Shown piece after piece: positions 43,928 to 53,565 of a stretch of 64,000 nucleotides of DNA. The position numbers and the translations under genes are program-made. The stretch spans positions 121,399 to 185,398 of the forward strand of contig NZ_NTGE01000211.1 in NCBI RefSeq assembly GCF_002291145.1. Direction: 5' to 3'. Every line of letters begins with the position of its first letter. Position 1 is the stretch's first letter. The stretch comes from Streptomyces sp. SA15. Its GTDB lineage: Bacteria > Actinomycetota > Actinomycetes > Streptomycetales > Streptomycetaceae. Below the pieces are notes generated by a model that saw only the letters and a program-made list of their open reading frames with translations, did no database searches and was not told the origin of the DNA.

Positions 43928-44995
43928 CTACTTCCCCTTGTGCCCGGACTTGCCCCGGCCCTTGTGCGTGCCGTTCTGGGTGCCGTGCTTGTTGTCGTAC
44001 TCCTCGTATGCGTCGACGATACGGCCGACCAGCTTGTGCCGTACGACATCGTGGGACGACAGCCGGGAGAAGTGGACGTCGTCCAGGCCCTCCAGGATGT
44101 CCTGGACCTGGCGCAGACCCGAATGGGTGCCGGTCGGCAGGTCGACCTGCGTCACGTCGCCCGTGATCACGATCTTCGAGTCGAAGCCGAGGCGGGTGAG
44201 GAACATCTTCATCTGCTCGGGGCTGGTGTTCTGGGCCTCGTCCAGGATGATGAAGGCGTCATTGAGGGTGCGGCCTCGCATGTAGGCGAGGGGTGCGACC
44301 TCGATGGTTCCCGCCGCCATCAGCCTCGGGATCGAGTCCGGGTCCAGCATGTCGTGCAGCGCGTCGTACAGCGGGCGCAGGTACGGGTCGATCTTCTCGT
44401 AGAGCGTGCCGGGCAGGAAGCCCAGGCGCTCGCCCGCCTCCACCGCCGGACGGGTCAGGATGATGCGGTTGACCTGCTTGGACTGCAGGGCCTGCACCGC
44501 CTTGGCCATGGCGAGGTAGGTCTTGCCGGTTCCGGCGGGGCCGATGCCGAAGACGATCGTGTGCTTGTCGATGGCGTCGACGTACCGCTTCTGGTTGAGG
44601 GTCTTGGGGCGGATCGTGCGGCCGCGCGAGGACAGGATGTTCTGCGTGAGCACCTGGGCCGGGGTCTCCTGGCCGTCGCTCTCCCCGTTCTCGCTCGCCT
44701 TCAGCATGGCGATCGAGCGTTCCACTGCGTCCTCCGTCATCGGCTGCCCGGTGCGGAGCACCAGCATCATCTCGTCGAACACGCGCGAAATGAGGGCGAC
44801 TTCCGTGGGTTCGCCGACCGCGCTGATCTCGTTGCCCCGGACGTGGATGTCGGCCGCCGGGAAGGCCTTCTCGATCACGCGCAGGAGGGAGTCGCCGGAC
44901 CCCAGCACGGTCACCATGGGGTGCTGGGCGGGGACGGTGAACTGCACTCTCGCCTGCCCCTGCGCGGGTGTGTGAGCTGTGGATGTCTGAGTCAT
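43928..44995 (-). CDS. phoH: PhoH-family ATPase
   Basis: A 355-residue P-loop ATPase of the PhoH family, linked to RNA metabolism and starvation responses. Walker A is GPAGTGKTYLAMA (about residues 142-154), Walker B is AFIILDEAQNTS, and the downstream VITGDVTQVDLP motif is present. The N-terminal domain (about 15-85) resembles the KH-like region of actinobacterial PhoH. The C-terminus is a basic Lys/Gly/His tail. The ATG at 44995 begins MTQTSTAH; a GTG/ATG further up (to 45106) has no supporting similarity. With ybeY downstream it forms the conserved RNA-processing operon. Confidence 0.93.
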   Translation of the reverse strand: MTQTSTAHTPAQGQARVQFTVPAQHPMVTVLGSGDSLLRVIEKAFPAADIHVRGNEISAVGEPTEVALISRVFDEMMLVLRTGQPMTEDAVERSIAMLKASENGESDGQETPAQVLTQNILSSRGRTIRPKTLNQKRYVDAIDKHTIVFGIGPAGTGKTYLAMAKAVQALQSKQVNRIILTRPAVEAGERLGFLPGTLYEKIDPYLRPLYDALHDMLDPDSIPRLMAAGTIEVAPLAYMRGRTLNDAFIILDEAQNTSPEQMKMFLTRLGFDSKIVITGDVTQVDLPTGTHSGLRQVQDILEGLDDVHFSRLSSHDVVRHKLVGRIVDAYEEYDNKHGTQNGTHKGRGKSGHKGK

Positions 44996-45138
44996 GGGCC
45001 GGCTCTGTAGGCCTTGCTCGTCCTCCTCGATCGACTCCCCCGCCACTGGGGGCTTGGTGATTTCCAGAGTACGCCGGGGGACTGACAACGCCGTAGGCCT
45101 TTTCATGGCCTCCTCACGCCGGACTTCTCACGGCCTCC

Positions 45139-46263
45139 TCAGGCCGACCTGCGGAACCCGATCGTCGGCACCGCCCGCCTGAGCGGCCACGGCCGCGCCG
45201 CCTCCTCCTGCGGTACCAGTCCCGCCAGGAACGCGTACCGCCTGAGGGCCGCCGGATCCTGCTGGTCCAGGGACTGGACCTTGCGCCACCACGCGCCGAT
45301 CTCGGACCAACCCGGCGCCGACAGTGACCCCCCGAACTCCTGGACGGAGAGCGCGGCCGTCAGGCCCGCGAAGGCCAGGCGGTCGGCCAGCGGCCAGCCG
45401 GCCAGCGTGCCGGTGACGAAGCCCGCCACGAAGACGTCCCCCGCGCCGGTCGGGTCGAGGGCCTCTACGGCGATGGCCGGTACCGAGGCGGCCTCGCCGG
45501 TCTGCCGGTCCACCGCGTACGCGCCCTCCGCGCCGAGGGTGACCACCGCGAGCGGTACGTGCTCGGTGAGCGCGTGTGCGGCGGCGCGCGGGCAGGTCGC
45601 GCCCGTGTAGCGCATCGCCTCCTCCGCGTTCGGCAGGAACGCCTCGCAGTGGGCGAGGTCGGCCAGACTCGCCAGGTCCCACGCCCCGGTGTCGTCCCAG
45701 CCGACGTCGGCGAAGACCCGGGCGCCCTTGCTCGCGGCCTGGGCGATCCAGGGGGCGCTGGTGCCGGGCGTGAGGGAGGCGATGGCGGCACGCGCGCGTG
45801 GGGGGCAGTCGGGCGCGGGCTCCTCCGGGGGCGGCTCGTGGCCGTGCGAGACCATCGTGCGCTCGCCCTCGTACGCCATGGAGACGGTGACCGGGGAGTG
45901 CCAGCCGGGGACCGTGCGGGACGGGGCGAGATCGATGCCCTCGCCGGTCTCCAGCGCGTCCCAGCAGTAGTCGCCGTAGTGGTCGTCGCCGAACGCGGCC
46001 GCCAGCGAGGTTCTCAGGCCGAGCCTCGCCAGCGCGGTCGCCATGTTGGCCACGCCGCCGGGGCTCGACCCCATCCCGCGCGCCCAGGACTCGGTCCCGC
46101 GCACCGGGGCGGAGTCGAGCCCGGTGAAGATGATGTCCAGGAAGACCGTGCCCGTGAGATACACGTCCCAGGGCGGATCGTCCGGCCTGCGCAGGGCGGC
46201 CAGCGGGTCGACCTGGGGCCGGTTGCGGTGGTCCTCTCCGAGGGATGCGGTGGACGCGATCAC
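45139..46263 (-). CDS. PfkB-family carbohydrate kinase
   Basis: A 374-residue ribokinase-family kinase. The ATP site and catalytic base are in the C-terminal signature DPTGAGDVFVAGFV, and the N-terminal glycine-rich patch is SSPGGVANMATALARLG. The GTG start at 46263 has GGGAG six bases upstream; the open frame extends to 46347 without support. A small inverted repeat, CACTG-TTGT-CAGTG, lies at 46308-46321 and may be an operator. The sugar is unknown; adjacency to a glucarate dehydratase gene suggests sugar-acid use, but separation by 144 bp leaves that open. Confidence 0.88.
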   Translation of the reverse strand: MIASTASLGEDHRNRPQVDPLAALRRPDDPPWDVYLTGTVFLDIIFTGLDSAPVRGTESWARGMGSSPGGVANMATALARLGLRTSLAAAFGDDHYGDYCWDALETGEGIDLAPSRTVPGWHSPVTVSMAYEGERTMVSHGHEPPPEEPAPDCPPRARAAIASLTPGTSAPWIAQAASKGARVFADVGWDDTGAWDLASLADLAHCEAFLPNAEEAMRYTGATCPRAAAHALTEHVPLAVVTLGAEGAYAVDRQTGEAASVPAIAVEALDPTGAGDVFVAGFVTGTLAGWPLADRLAFAGLTAALSVQEFGGSLSAPGWSEIGAWWRKVQSLDQQDPAALRRYAFLAGLVPQEEAARPWPLRRAVPTIGFRRSA

Positions 46264-46407
46264 GGTGCGCTCCCATGACGTGGTGCCGATCAGGTCAGTC
46301 TGCACCACACCACTGACAACAGTGCCGCGCTCATTACCGAACCGCACCTCGCGTGAGGTCGCCGCAGGGCCCGGGCGGGGGTCCCGGCAGCTCCCGGAGC
46401 CGCCCCG

Positions 46408-47697
46408 CTACCAGCGAGGGACCGACGGCGTGACCCACTCCGGGTCGGCGACCCGCATCGCCGCCGCGTCGTCGCGCTCGCGCAGCGAACCGTCGTCGTC
46501 GAGCCACCGCCGGTGCAGGAACTCCAGCTTGTCGCGGTCGAGTTCGACGCCTAGGCCGGGCGCGTCGGAGACGGTGACCTTGCCGTCGTCGAAGGTCAGC
46601 CGCTCGGTGAGGACGTCCTCCGACTGCCAGGGGTAGTGGGAGTCGCAGGCGTGGTGGAGGTTGGGGACGGTGGACGCGACGTGGGTCATCGCGGCCAGGC
46701 TGATCCCCAGGTGGGTGTTGGAGTGCATGGACACCCCGACGCCGAAGGTGCGGCAGATGGCGGCCAGTTGCTGGGTGTTGCGCAGCCCGCCCCAGTAGTG
46801 GTGGTCGGAGAGCACCACCTGGACGGCATCGCGGGTGAACGCCTCCTTGATCTCGGCGAAGGTCGTCACGCACATGTTGGTGGCGAGCGGCACGTCGGTG
46901 CCGGCGGCCACTTCGGCCATGGCGGGCGTGCCGAGCGCCGGGTCCTCCAGGTATTCGAGGACGTCCCCGAGCTCCTTCGCCACCTTCAGGGAAGTCTCCA
47001 CACTCCAGGCGCCGTTGGGGTCCAACCGCAGCGGATGCCCGGGAAACGCCTCGGCCAGCGCCCGTACGGCCGCGATCTCCTCCTCCGGCGGGAAGACACC
47101 GCCCTTGAGCTTGAAGGAGGTGAAGCCGTACCGCTCCTTGAACTTCCGCGCCTGTTCGACGACCCCGGCCGGGTCGACGGCGGCACCCCAGTCGTCCTTC
47201 TCCGCCGTCACGCCCTCAGGGTGGTCGGCCCACTTGTAGAACAGGTACGCGCTGTACTCGACCGCGTCCCGCACCTTGCCGCCGAGCAGCGCGTGCACGG
47301 GCAGGCCGAGCGCCGTGCCGAGGGCGTCGAGGCAGGCGACCTCGAAGGCGGAGACGACGGACAGCCGCAGCTTGTCGGCGGTCTGGACGCCGCGCAGTCC
47401 GCCGACGTCGACCTGGCCCAAGACGCGGGAGTCGTCCACGGAGACTTCGTCGGCGATCAGGAACAGGCCGTTCAGATCACTGACTTGGCGTCCCTTGAGC
47501 TTCTCCGCGAACGGCCGGGCCAGCTCCAGGTACTTCGTGTCCCCGTACGTCTCCCCGACCCCCGTGATCCCCTCCGCCGTCACGACCTCCACGATCAGCC
47601 GGGGCGTGTACGGCTGGTGCACGCCCTGCGTGTTCAGCAGCGGCGGGTCGGCGACCAGGATCGGGGTCAGCCGTACGTCCGTAATGGCGAGGTTCAC
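46408..47697 (-). CDS. gudD: Glucarate dehydratase (enolase superfamily)
   Basis: Converts D-glucarate to 5-dehydro-4-deoxyglucarate. The 429-residue protein has the KxK catalytic pair in TSFKLKGG, the metal ligand LDPNGAW, and the histidine-containing MHSNTHLGIS characteristic of GlucD. The GTG at 47697 is preceded by GTAGGAG at seven bases. Immediately upstream, 47698-47760 encode in another frame the segment HLADLKRLLTTGLDLVGAAL and then stop, a possible remnant of a second pathway gene. A palindromic site lies just beyond. Other sugar-acid dehydratases of the superfamily are possible. Confidence 0.85.
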   Translation of the reverse strand: MNLAITDVRLTPILVADPPLLNTQGVHQPYTPRLIVEVVTAEGITGVGETYGDTKYLELARPFAEKLKGRQVSDLNGLFLIADEVSVDDSRVLGQVDVGGLRGVQTADKLRLSVVSAFEVACLDALGTALGLPVHALLGGKVRDAVEYSAYLFYKWADHPEGVTAEKDDWGAAVDPAGVVEQARKFKERYGFTSFKLKGGVFPPEEEIAAVRALAEAFPGHPLRLDPNGAWSVETSLKVAKELGDVLEYLEDPALGTPAMAEVAAGTDVPLATNMCVTTFAEIKEAFTRDAVQVVLSDHHYWGGLRNTQQLAAICRTFGVGVSMHSNTHLGISLAAMTHVASTVPNLHHACDSHYPWQSEDVLTERLTFDDGKVTVSDAPGLGVELDRDKLEFLHRRWLDDDGSLRERDDAAAMRVADPEWVTPSVPRW

Positions 47698-47775
47698 AGT
47701 GCGGCTCCTACGAGGTCGAGTCCGGTGGTCAGCAGCCGCTTCAGGTCGGCCAGGTGTCATCTCCCCATGTAGACG

Positions 47776-47789
47776 TCATCCATGTATGA
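47776..47789. promoter_or_regulatory. Candidate operator upstream of the glucarate dehydratase gene
   Basis: TCATCCATGTATGA is a 14-bp palindrome with one mismatched pair (TCAT-c-CATG-t-ATGA). It lies 79 bp upstream of gudD in an AT-rich patch between two divergent-free genes, next to a second ccatgtagacgtcat half-site. Such sites are typical of GntR-type regulators of sugar-acid genes, but none is encoded nearby. Confidence 0.35.
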
Positions 47790-47851
47790 AGATTGAGATT
47801 AGATAGGCGAACGTGGCCCCGTCCGCTGGGCGTGCCGCGCAGCGCGACGGG

Positions 47852-48844
47852 CTACCCGAACTCGTACGCCTCCACCTCGGCGAGGTACCTCCCCCGCCGC
47901 TCCTCGTCATGCTCCAGGAAGGACGCGACGAAGGAGTTGCGGGCCAGTTCACGCAACCCGTCCTCGTCCAGGCCCAGCGCCTGCCGCACCGCGTCGAAGT
48001 TGTCCCCGGCGTACCCGCCGAAGTAGGCCGGATCGTCGGAGTTCACCGTGCACAGCAGCCCGGCGTCGAGCATGGCCGGCAACGGGTGGTCGGCGAGGAC
48101 GTCGACCGTGCGGAGCCGGACGTTGGAGAGGGGGCACAGGGTCAGCGGGACTCGGTCCCGGACCAGGCGGGCGACCAGCGCCTCGTCCTCCATGCACCGC
48201 AGCCCGTGGTCGATCCGCTCGACACCGAGCACGTCCAGCGCCTCGGTGATGTACTCCGGCGGCCCCTCCTCACCGGCGTGCGCCACGCGCCGCAGGCCCA
48301 GGGCGGCGGCGGCCTCGTACACCTCGCGGAACTTCACCGGCGGATGCCCGACCTCGGCCGAGTCGAGGCCGACGCCGACGATCCGGTCGAGGTACGGCCG
48401 GGCCGCCTGAAGGGTCTCCATGGCCGAGGCGGCGGACTCGTCGCGCAGGAAGCACATGATCAGCTGGGTGGAGACGCCGTGCGCGGCCTCGCTGTTCCCC
48501 AGCGCCCGCCACAGTCCTTCCACGACCGTGCCCATGCCGACGCCCCGCGCGATGTGGGCCTGCGGGTCGAAGAAGATCTCCGCGTGCCGGACGCCCTGCG
48601 CGGCGGCGCGGGCGAGGTAGGCGTTCGCGAGGTCCTCGAAGTCCCGCTCGGTGCGCAGGACGGCCATGAGCTCGTAGTACAGGTTCAGGAAGGACTGGAG
48701 GTCCTCGAACTGGTACGCCTTGCGCAGCTCGTCGGTGTCGGCGTACGGCAGCTCGACGCCGTTGCGGGCGGCCAGTTCGAAGGCCAGCTCCGGCTCCAGC
48801 GTGCCTTCGATATGGAGGTGCAGTTCTGCTTTGGGGAGGGGCAT
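47852..48844 (-). CDS. Adenine deaminase (adenosine-deaminase superfamily)
   Basis: Zinc hydrolase converting adenine to hypoxanthine. The 330-residue protein has the metal-binding pair HLHIEG, the catalytic HAGEEGPPEYI block, and NSDDPAYFGG near the end. The combination ELHLHIEGTLEPEL with HPP and SDDPAYFGG matches experimentally characterised bacterial adenine deaminases of the Pseudomonas PA0148 type rather than true adenosine deaminases. A GTG at 48868 overlapping the end of rnz (GTGA) is an alternative start adding eight residues. It probably follows rnz in one transcript. Confidence 0.85.
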   Translation of the reverse strand: MPLPKAELHLHIEGTLEPELAFELAARNGVELPYADTDELRKAYQFEDLQSFLNLYYELMAVLRTERDFEDLANAYLARAAAQGVRHAEIFFDPQAHIARGVGMGTVVEGLWRALGNSEAAHGVSTQLIMCFLRDESAASAMETLQAARPYLDRIVGVGLDSAEVGHPPVKFREVYEAAAALGLRRVAHAGEEGPPEYITEALDVLGVERIDHGLRCMEDEALVARLVRDRVPLTLCPLSNVRLRTVDVLADHPLPAMLDAGLLCTVNSDDPAYFGGYAGDNFDAVRQALGLDEDGLRELARNSFVASFLEHDEERRGRYLAEVEAYEFG

Positions 48845-48864
48845 CGAAGCATCGTACGGCGGTT

Positions 48865-49770
48865 TCACCGACGCTTCGGGACCGGCACCCTCAGCAGATC
48901 GTGCGCGATGGTCAGCTCGCCCTGGAACCCGGCGGCCCGCGCCTGTCGCTCGAACTCGTCCGGCTCCAAGTAGCGCTGGCTGAAGTGGGTGAGCACGAGG
49001 TGCCGTACGCCGGCGTCCCGGGCGACGCGGGCCGCCTGAGCGGCCGTCAAGTGACCGTGCTCCACGGCCAGTGCCACGTCCTCGTCGAGGAACGTCGACT
49101 CGATGACCAGCATGTCGCAGCCCTCGGCCAGCGCGTGCACGCCGTCGCACAGCCGGGTGTCCATGACGAAGGCGAACCGCTGGCCGAGGCGCGTCTCGCT
49201 GACGTCCTGGAGGGAGACGCCGTTGAGTACGCCCTCGCGCTGGAGACGGCCGACGTCCGGGCCCTTGATGCCGTGCGCGGCGAGGCGGTCGGGCAGCATG
49301 CGGCGGCCGTCGGGCTCGATGAGGCGGTAGCCGTAGGACTCGACGGGGTGGGACAGCTTGCGGGCCTCCAGGGTGTAGCCGCCGGTCTCGGCGATCACCC
49401 CGTCCGACGCCACCGGTGCCTCGACCAACTCGACCGTCTCGCGGTAGGCGGTGGCGTACCGCAGCCGGTTGAAGAAGCGTTGCCCGGAGCGCGGGTAGTG
49501 GGCGGTGACCTCGTGCGGGACCTTGTCGAGGTTGATGCGCTGGATGACGCCCGCGAGGCCCAGGGAGTGGTCGCCGTGGAAGTGCGTGACGCAGATCCGG
49601 TTCAGGTCGTGGGCGGCGACCCCGGCGCGCAGCATCTGCCGCTGCGTGCCCTCGCCGGGGTCGAACAGGATGCCCTCGCCGTCCCAGCGCAGCAGGTAGC
49701 CGTTGTGGTTGCGGTGCCGGGTCGGGACCTGGCTGGCGGTGCCGAGGACGACCAGTTCACGTACGGACAC
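48865..49770 (-). CDS. rnz: Ribonuclease Z
   Basis: Endonuclease that trims tRNA 3' ends. The 301-residue metallo-beta-lactamase-fold protein has the zinc motif HFHGDHSLGL (about residues 63-72), the start VVLGTASQVPTRHRN and the late histidines in LTHFSQRY, which together identify RNase Z over other family members. It lacks the long C-terminal exosite of eukaryotic forms. It lies 20 bp downstream of the HIT gene and overlaps or abuts the adenine deaminase gene, making a HIT-rnz-deaminase unit. Confidence 0.93.
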   Translation of the reverse strand: MSVRELVVLGTASQVPTRHRNHNGYLLRWDGEGILFDPGEGTQRQMLRAGVAAHDLNRICVTHFHGDHSLGLAGVIQRINLDKVPHEVTAHYPRSGQRFFNRLRYATAYRETVELVEAPVASDGVIAETGGYTLEARKLSHPVESYGYRLIEPDGRRMLPDRLAAHGIKGPDVGRLQREGVLNGVSLQDVSETRLGQRFAFVMDTRLCDGVHALAEGCDMLVIESTFLDEDVALAVEHGHLTAAQAARVARDAGVRHLVLTHFSQRYLEPDEFERQARAAGFQGELTIAHDLLRVPVPKRR

Positions 49771-49790
49771 GGTGGCTTACGTCCTTCGGG

Positions 49791-50144
49791 TCACCCGGGG
49801 GGCCACTGCATGCCGCGGCCGCCGAGGACGTGCGCGTGGGCGTGCCAGACGGTCTGGCCGGCGCCGCTGCCGGTGTTGAAGATGGTGCGGTAGCTCTCCA
49901 ACTTGTCGTCGTCGGCGACGGCCTGGGTCTCTCGCAGGACGTCGGCGGCGAGTTCCGGGGCGCCGGTGGCGAGGGCGGCGGCGTTCTCGTAGTGCGCCTT
50001 GGGGATGACCAGGATGTGGGTGGGTGCCTGGGGGTTTATGTCCCGGAAGGCTACGGTCGTCTCGGTCTCGCGGACGATGGTCGCCGGGATCTGTCCCGCG
50101 ACGATCTTGCAGAACAGGCAGTCGTCCTGGGGTTCCCCTGCCAT
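49791..50144 (-). CDS. Histidine triad (HIT) protein, HINT type
   Basis: A 117-residue nucleotide hydrolase. The histidine triad is WHAHAHVLGG near the C-terminus, with the N-terminal zinc-like cysteine pair CLFCKIV at residues 9-15. HINT proteins hydrolyse AMP-lysine or similar adducts. In most actinobacteria it lies between rsmE and phoH; here tricorn protease and a lipoprotein gene separate it from rsmE, and rnz with the deaminase, gudD and kinase separate it from phoH. Confidence 0.92.
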   Translation of the reverse strand: MAGEPQDDCLFCKIVAGQIPATIVRETETTVAFRDINPQAPTHILVIPKAHYENAAALATGAPELAADVLRETQAVADDDKLESYRTIFNTGSGAGQTVWHAHAHVLGGRGMQWPPG

Positions 50145-50298
50145 ACGGACTCCTCCGGAGGGTTGATCGAGTACGGGGGCATCGTAGTCGCCCCAGCTGC
50201 GGGCAGTCGTGCCGCTGGGGCGGCTCCCGACCCACAGAGAGCGGCACCCCGCAAGCGCCGGGCTGCGCGACCCACCCCTGCCCAGCCCCCTCGCCGGG

Positions 50299-53200
50299 TT
50301 ACGGCAAAGCAGGCGGCACCTTGGCAGGCGTCTCCTCCAACGCCGCCAGCGCTATCCGCACCGCCTCGTCCAGCTGCGGATCCCGCCCGGCCCCGTAGTC
50401 CTGAGGCCGCTGCACCACCTCGACATCCGGATCCACCCCGTGGTTCTCCACCCCCCACTCATAACCCTCCAGCCAGAACGCGTACTTCGGCTGCGTGATC
50501 AGCGTCCCGTCGACCAACCGGTACCGGCTGTCGATCCCGATCACCCCGCCCCACGTCCGCGTACCGACCACCGGCCCGATCCCCAGCGCCTTGATCGCCG
50601 CGTTGACGATGTCCCCGTCGGAGCCGGAGAACTCGTTGGCGACGGCGACGACGGGCCCGCGGGGCGCGTCGCCCGGATAGCTGTACGGCCGCATCCCGCG
50701 CGGCACCGCCCAACCGACGATCCGGCGGGCCAGCTTCTCGACGATGAGCTGGGAGGTGTGCCCGCCGCGGTTCTCGCGGACGTCCACGACCAGGCCCTCG
50801 CGGGCCACCTCGACGCGCAGGTCACGGTGGATCTGGGCCCAGCCGGGCGCCTGCATGTCCGGCACGTGCAGGTAGCCCAGCCGTCCGCCGGACTTCTCGT
50901 GGACGTAGGCCCGCCGGTCCTCGACCCAGGCGTGGTACCGCAGCGGCTCCTCGTCGGCGGTCGGCACGACGACCGCGTGCCGTACCTCGCCCCCGCCGGC
51001 CGGCGAGATGGTGAGCTCGACCGGCTTGCCCGCCGTACCGACGAGGAGGGGGCCGGGGCCGGTCACCGGGTCGACCGGCACGCCGTTCACCGCGACGATC
51101 GCGTCCCCGGCGTGCACCGCGACGCCGGGTGCGGCGAGCGGGGAGCGGGCGTCCGGGTCGGAGGTCTCGGTCGGCAGGATGCGGTCGATGCGCCACTGTG
51201 CCGATCCCTGGGGGCCGTCCTCGTGGCGGGAGATGTCCGCACCGAGCAGTCCCTGCCGGGGTCCGCCGCCGTGTCCGCCGCGCGGGACGACGTAGGCGTG
51301 CGAGGTGCCGAGCTCGCCCTGGACCTCCCAGAGGAGATCGACGAGGTCGTCGTGGGTGGCGACGCGGTCCAGGACGGGGCGGTAGCGGTCGAGGACGCCG
51401 GTCCAGTCGACGCCGTTCATGTCCGGCCGCCAGAAGTGGTCCCGCATGACGCGGCCGGTCTCCTCGTACATCTGCCGCCACTCGGCCGCCGGGTCGACGG
51501 TCTGCCGGACCCTGCTGAGGTCGACGGTGATGTTCGTGTCGCTGTCGTCGTCGTTCGAGGCGCGCCGGTCGCTGGGCACGACCTTGAGGCGGCCGTCGGT
51601 CCAGAGCAGGACCCGTTTGCCGTCGCCGCTGACCTGGAAGTGGTCGGCGTCGGCGGCGAGATGCTCGATGCGCTGCTGGGCGAGGTCGTAGCGCTCCAGC
51701 TCGGTCTGCGGGTCCGGGTCGTCCGGGGTGGCCCGGGAGGAGCCGAGGACACCCCGCACGGGATGCCGCAGCCACAGCACGCCGTCCTTCGCCGCGCGCA
51801 GGTTGGAGTAGCGGGCCGCCTCGACCGGGAACGGCACGATCCGGTCGGCGAGGCCTTCGAGGTCGATACGGGTGGCCGGGGTGCCCTCGCTGTCGGGTGT
51901 CTCGTCCTTGTCCGGTGCCTCGAAGGGGCGGCCGTGCCGCTGCGGGCCGAACGGCGAGGGCGTGGTCGCGGCCAGCGTGATCAGGTGCGGGCGGTCGCCG
52001 ACGACGAAGGCCAGGTCGAAGACGTGCTCGTCGTAGACCGGGTCGAAGGAGCGGTTGGAGAGGAAGGCGAGGTGCTTGCCGTCGAGGGTGAACGCCGGCG
52101 CGTAGTCCTGGAAGCGCAGCGGGGTCGCCTCGGTGACCGACAGGTCGGTGGTGTTGGCGAGCCGCAGTTGGCGCAGCGGGCGCGGGCCGGGGTGCGACCA
52201 GGCGAGCCAGGCGGAGTCGGGCGAGAAGACCAGCCCCGTGACGTCTCCCTCTTCGCTGCGGTCGACCTCGCGGACCTCGCCTGTCTCGCGTTCGACGAGC
52301 AGCACGCGTCCGTCGTGCGCGGCAACGGCGGCCCGGCTGCCGTCGGGCGCCATGGCGAGTCCGAGGACGCGGCCGAGCTGTCCGGAGGCGAGGCGGCGCG
52401 GGGTGGCGCCGGGGGCGAGGCCGGTGGCGGGCGCGAACTCCAGGGCGTCGTCGCCCTCCGCGTCCGTCACCCACACCACCCACTCCTCGCGCTCCACGCG
52501 GAAGGTGCGCGGGAGCCGGGCCCGTACGCCGGGTTCGGCGGCGAGCGCGCGGGCCGGTCCGGAGCGGTGGGTGACCCAGTGGACGGCACCGCGCACGGCG
52601 ACCGCGCTGCCGCGCGCGGTGTGGTCGGGGGCGGCGGACCCGAACCAGCGGGAGGCGTTCGCCTGGAACGGCTGCCGGTCGGTGTGCTGCCCGCCGAGCC
52701 GGATGTCGAGCCGACGGGGTTCGGCGCCGTCGAGGTCGTCCAGGATCCACAGTTCACCGGCGCTGGCGTAGACGACCCGGGTGCCGTCACCGGCGGCGTG
52801 CCGGGCGTAGAAGCCGTCGAGGGGGGTGTGCCGTCGTAGATCGGACCCGTCCGCGAGGGAGGAGTACAGCGCGCCGACGCCCTCGTGGTCGGACAGGAAG
52901 GCGATCCGCTCCCCCGCCCACAAGGGGTACTCGAGGTTTCCGTCCAGCTCTGCGTGCAGCCGTACGAACTCGCCGTCGCCCTCGCGGTCGATCCACAGCT
53001 TGCCCGCCGTACCGCCCCGGTACCGCTTCCACCAGGCGGCTTCCCGGCCCATGGGCGCCGACAGCAGGACGGCCGCCGGGCCGTGGGCGACATGGCCGAC
53101 GGGGCCGTACGGCAGGATCGTGGACGGTCCGCCGTCGAGCGGGACGGCGTGCGCCCAGCTGCGGCGCAGGCTCGCCTGGCCGTAGGTGCTGATGGCGAGG

Positions 53201-53520
53201 ACCTGTCCGTCCGGCGTCCAGTCGCGCACCTGGGTGCGGTTGCTGCCCCAGTGCGTCAGGCGCTTGGCGGGGCCGCCGTCGACCGGGGCGATGTGCACCT
53301 CGGGCGCGCCGTCGCGGGTGGAGGTCCAGGCGACGGTGGTGCCGTCGGGCGAGATGCGGGGGTGGGTCACCGGCACGTTGTCGGCACTGACCCGCCAGGC
53401 CCGCCCGCCGTCCAGGGGCGCGAGCCACACGTCGTCCTCGGCGGTGAAGGCGACCAACTCGCCTCGCAGGTGCGGAAACCGGAGATACGAAGAAGACCCC
53501 GTCGTTGCTGGCTGTGTCAC
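50299..53520 (-). CDS. Tricorn protease
   Basis: Large multidomain peptidase that cuts peptides released by the proteasome, 1073 residues. The N-terminal two thirds contain beta-propeller blades (repeats such as HPRISPDGTTVAWTSTRDGA and FAPATGLAPG), then a PDZ domain (about 760-840), and a C-terminal serine protease core. The catalytic serine is in NEFSGSDGDIVNAA, with the histidine in ELGTSHAYVV. Length agrees with characterised tricorn proteins. The proteasome is present in actinobacteria, so the enzyme fits the cell's peptide turnover. It is separated by 154 bp from the HIT gene. Confidence 0.93.
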   Translation of the reverse strand: MTQPATTGSSSYLRFPHLRGELVAFTAEDDVWLAPLDGGRAWRVSADNVPVTHPRISPDGTTVAWTSTRDGAPEVHIAPVDGGPAKRLTHWGSNRTQVRDWTPDGQVLAISTYGQASLRRSWAHAVPLDGGPSTILPYGPVGHVAHGPAAVLLSAPMGREAAWWKRYRGGTAGKLWIDREGDGEFVRLHAELDGNLEYPLWAGERIAFLSDHEGVGALYSSLADGSDLRRHTPLDGFYARHAAGDGTRVVYASAGELWILDDLDGAEPRRLDIRLGGQHTDRQPFQANASRWFGSAAPDHTARGSAVAVRGAVHWVTHRSGPARALAAEPGVRARLPRTFRVEREEWVVWVTDAEGDDALEFAPATGLAPGATPRRLASGQLGRVLGLAMAPDGSRAAVAAHDGRVLLVERETGEVREVDRSEEGDVTGLVFSPDSAWLAWSHPGPRPLRQLRLANTTDLSVTEATPLRFQDYAPAFTLDGKHLAFLSNRSFDPVYDEHVFDLAFVVGDRPHLITLAATTPSPFGPQRHGRPFEAPDKDETPDSEGTPATRIDLEGLADRIVPFPVEAARYSNLRAAKDGVLWLRHPVRGVLGSSRATPDDPDPQTELERYDLAQQRIEHLAADADHFQVSGDGKRVLLWTDGRLKVVPSDRRASNDDDSDTNITVDLSRVRQTVDPAAEWRQMYEETGRVMRDHFWRPDMNGVDWTGVLDRYRPVLDRVATHDDLVDLLWEVQGELGTSHAYVVPRGGHGGGPRQGLLGADISRHEDGPQGSAQWRIDRILPTETSDPDARSPLAAPGVAVHAGDAIVAVNGVPVDPVTGPGPLLVGTAGKPVELTISPAGGGEVRHAVVVPTADEEPLRYHAWVEDRRAYVHEKSGGRLGYLHVPDMQAPGWAQIHRDLRVEVAREGLVVDVRENRGGHTSQLIVEKLARRIVGWAVPRGMRPYSYPGDAPRGPVVAVANEFSGSDGDIVNAAIKALGIGPVVGTRTWGGVIGIDSRYRLVDGTLITQPKYAFWLEGYEWGVENHGVDPDVEVVQRPQDYGAGRDPQLDEAVRIALAALEETPAKVPPALP

Positions 53521-53565
53521 CCGATCACCCTATGCACGCCCGGCGACCTGGGACAGGGGTTTGGA

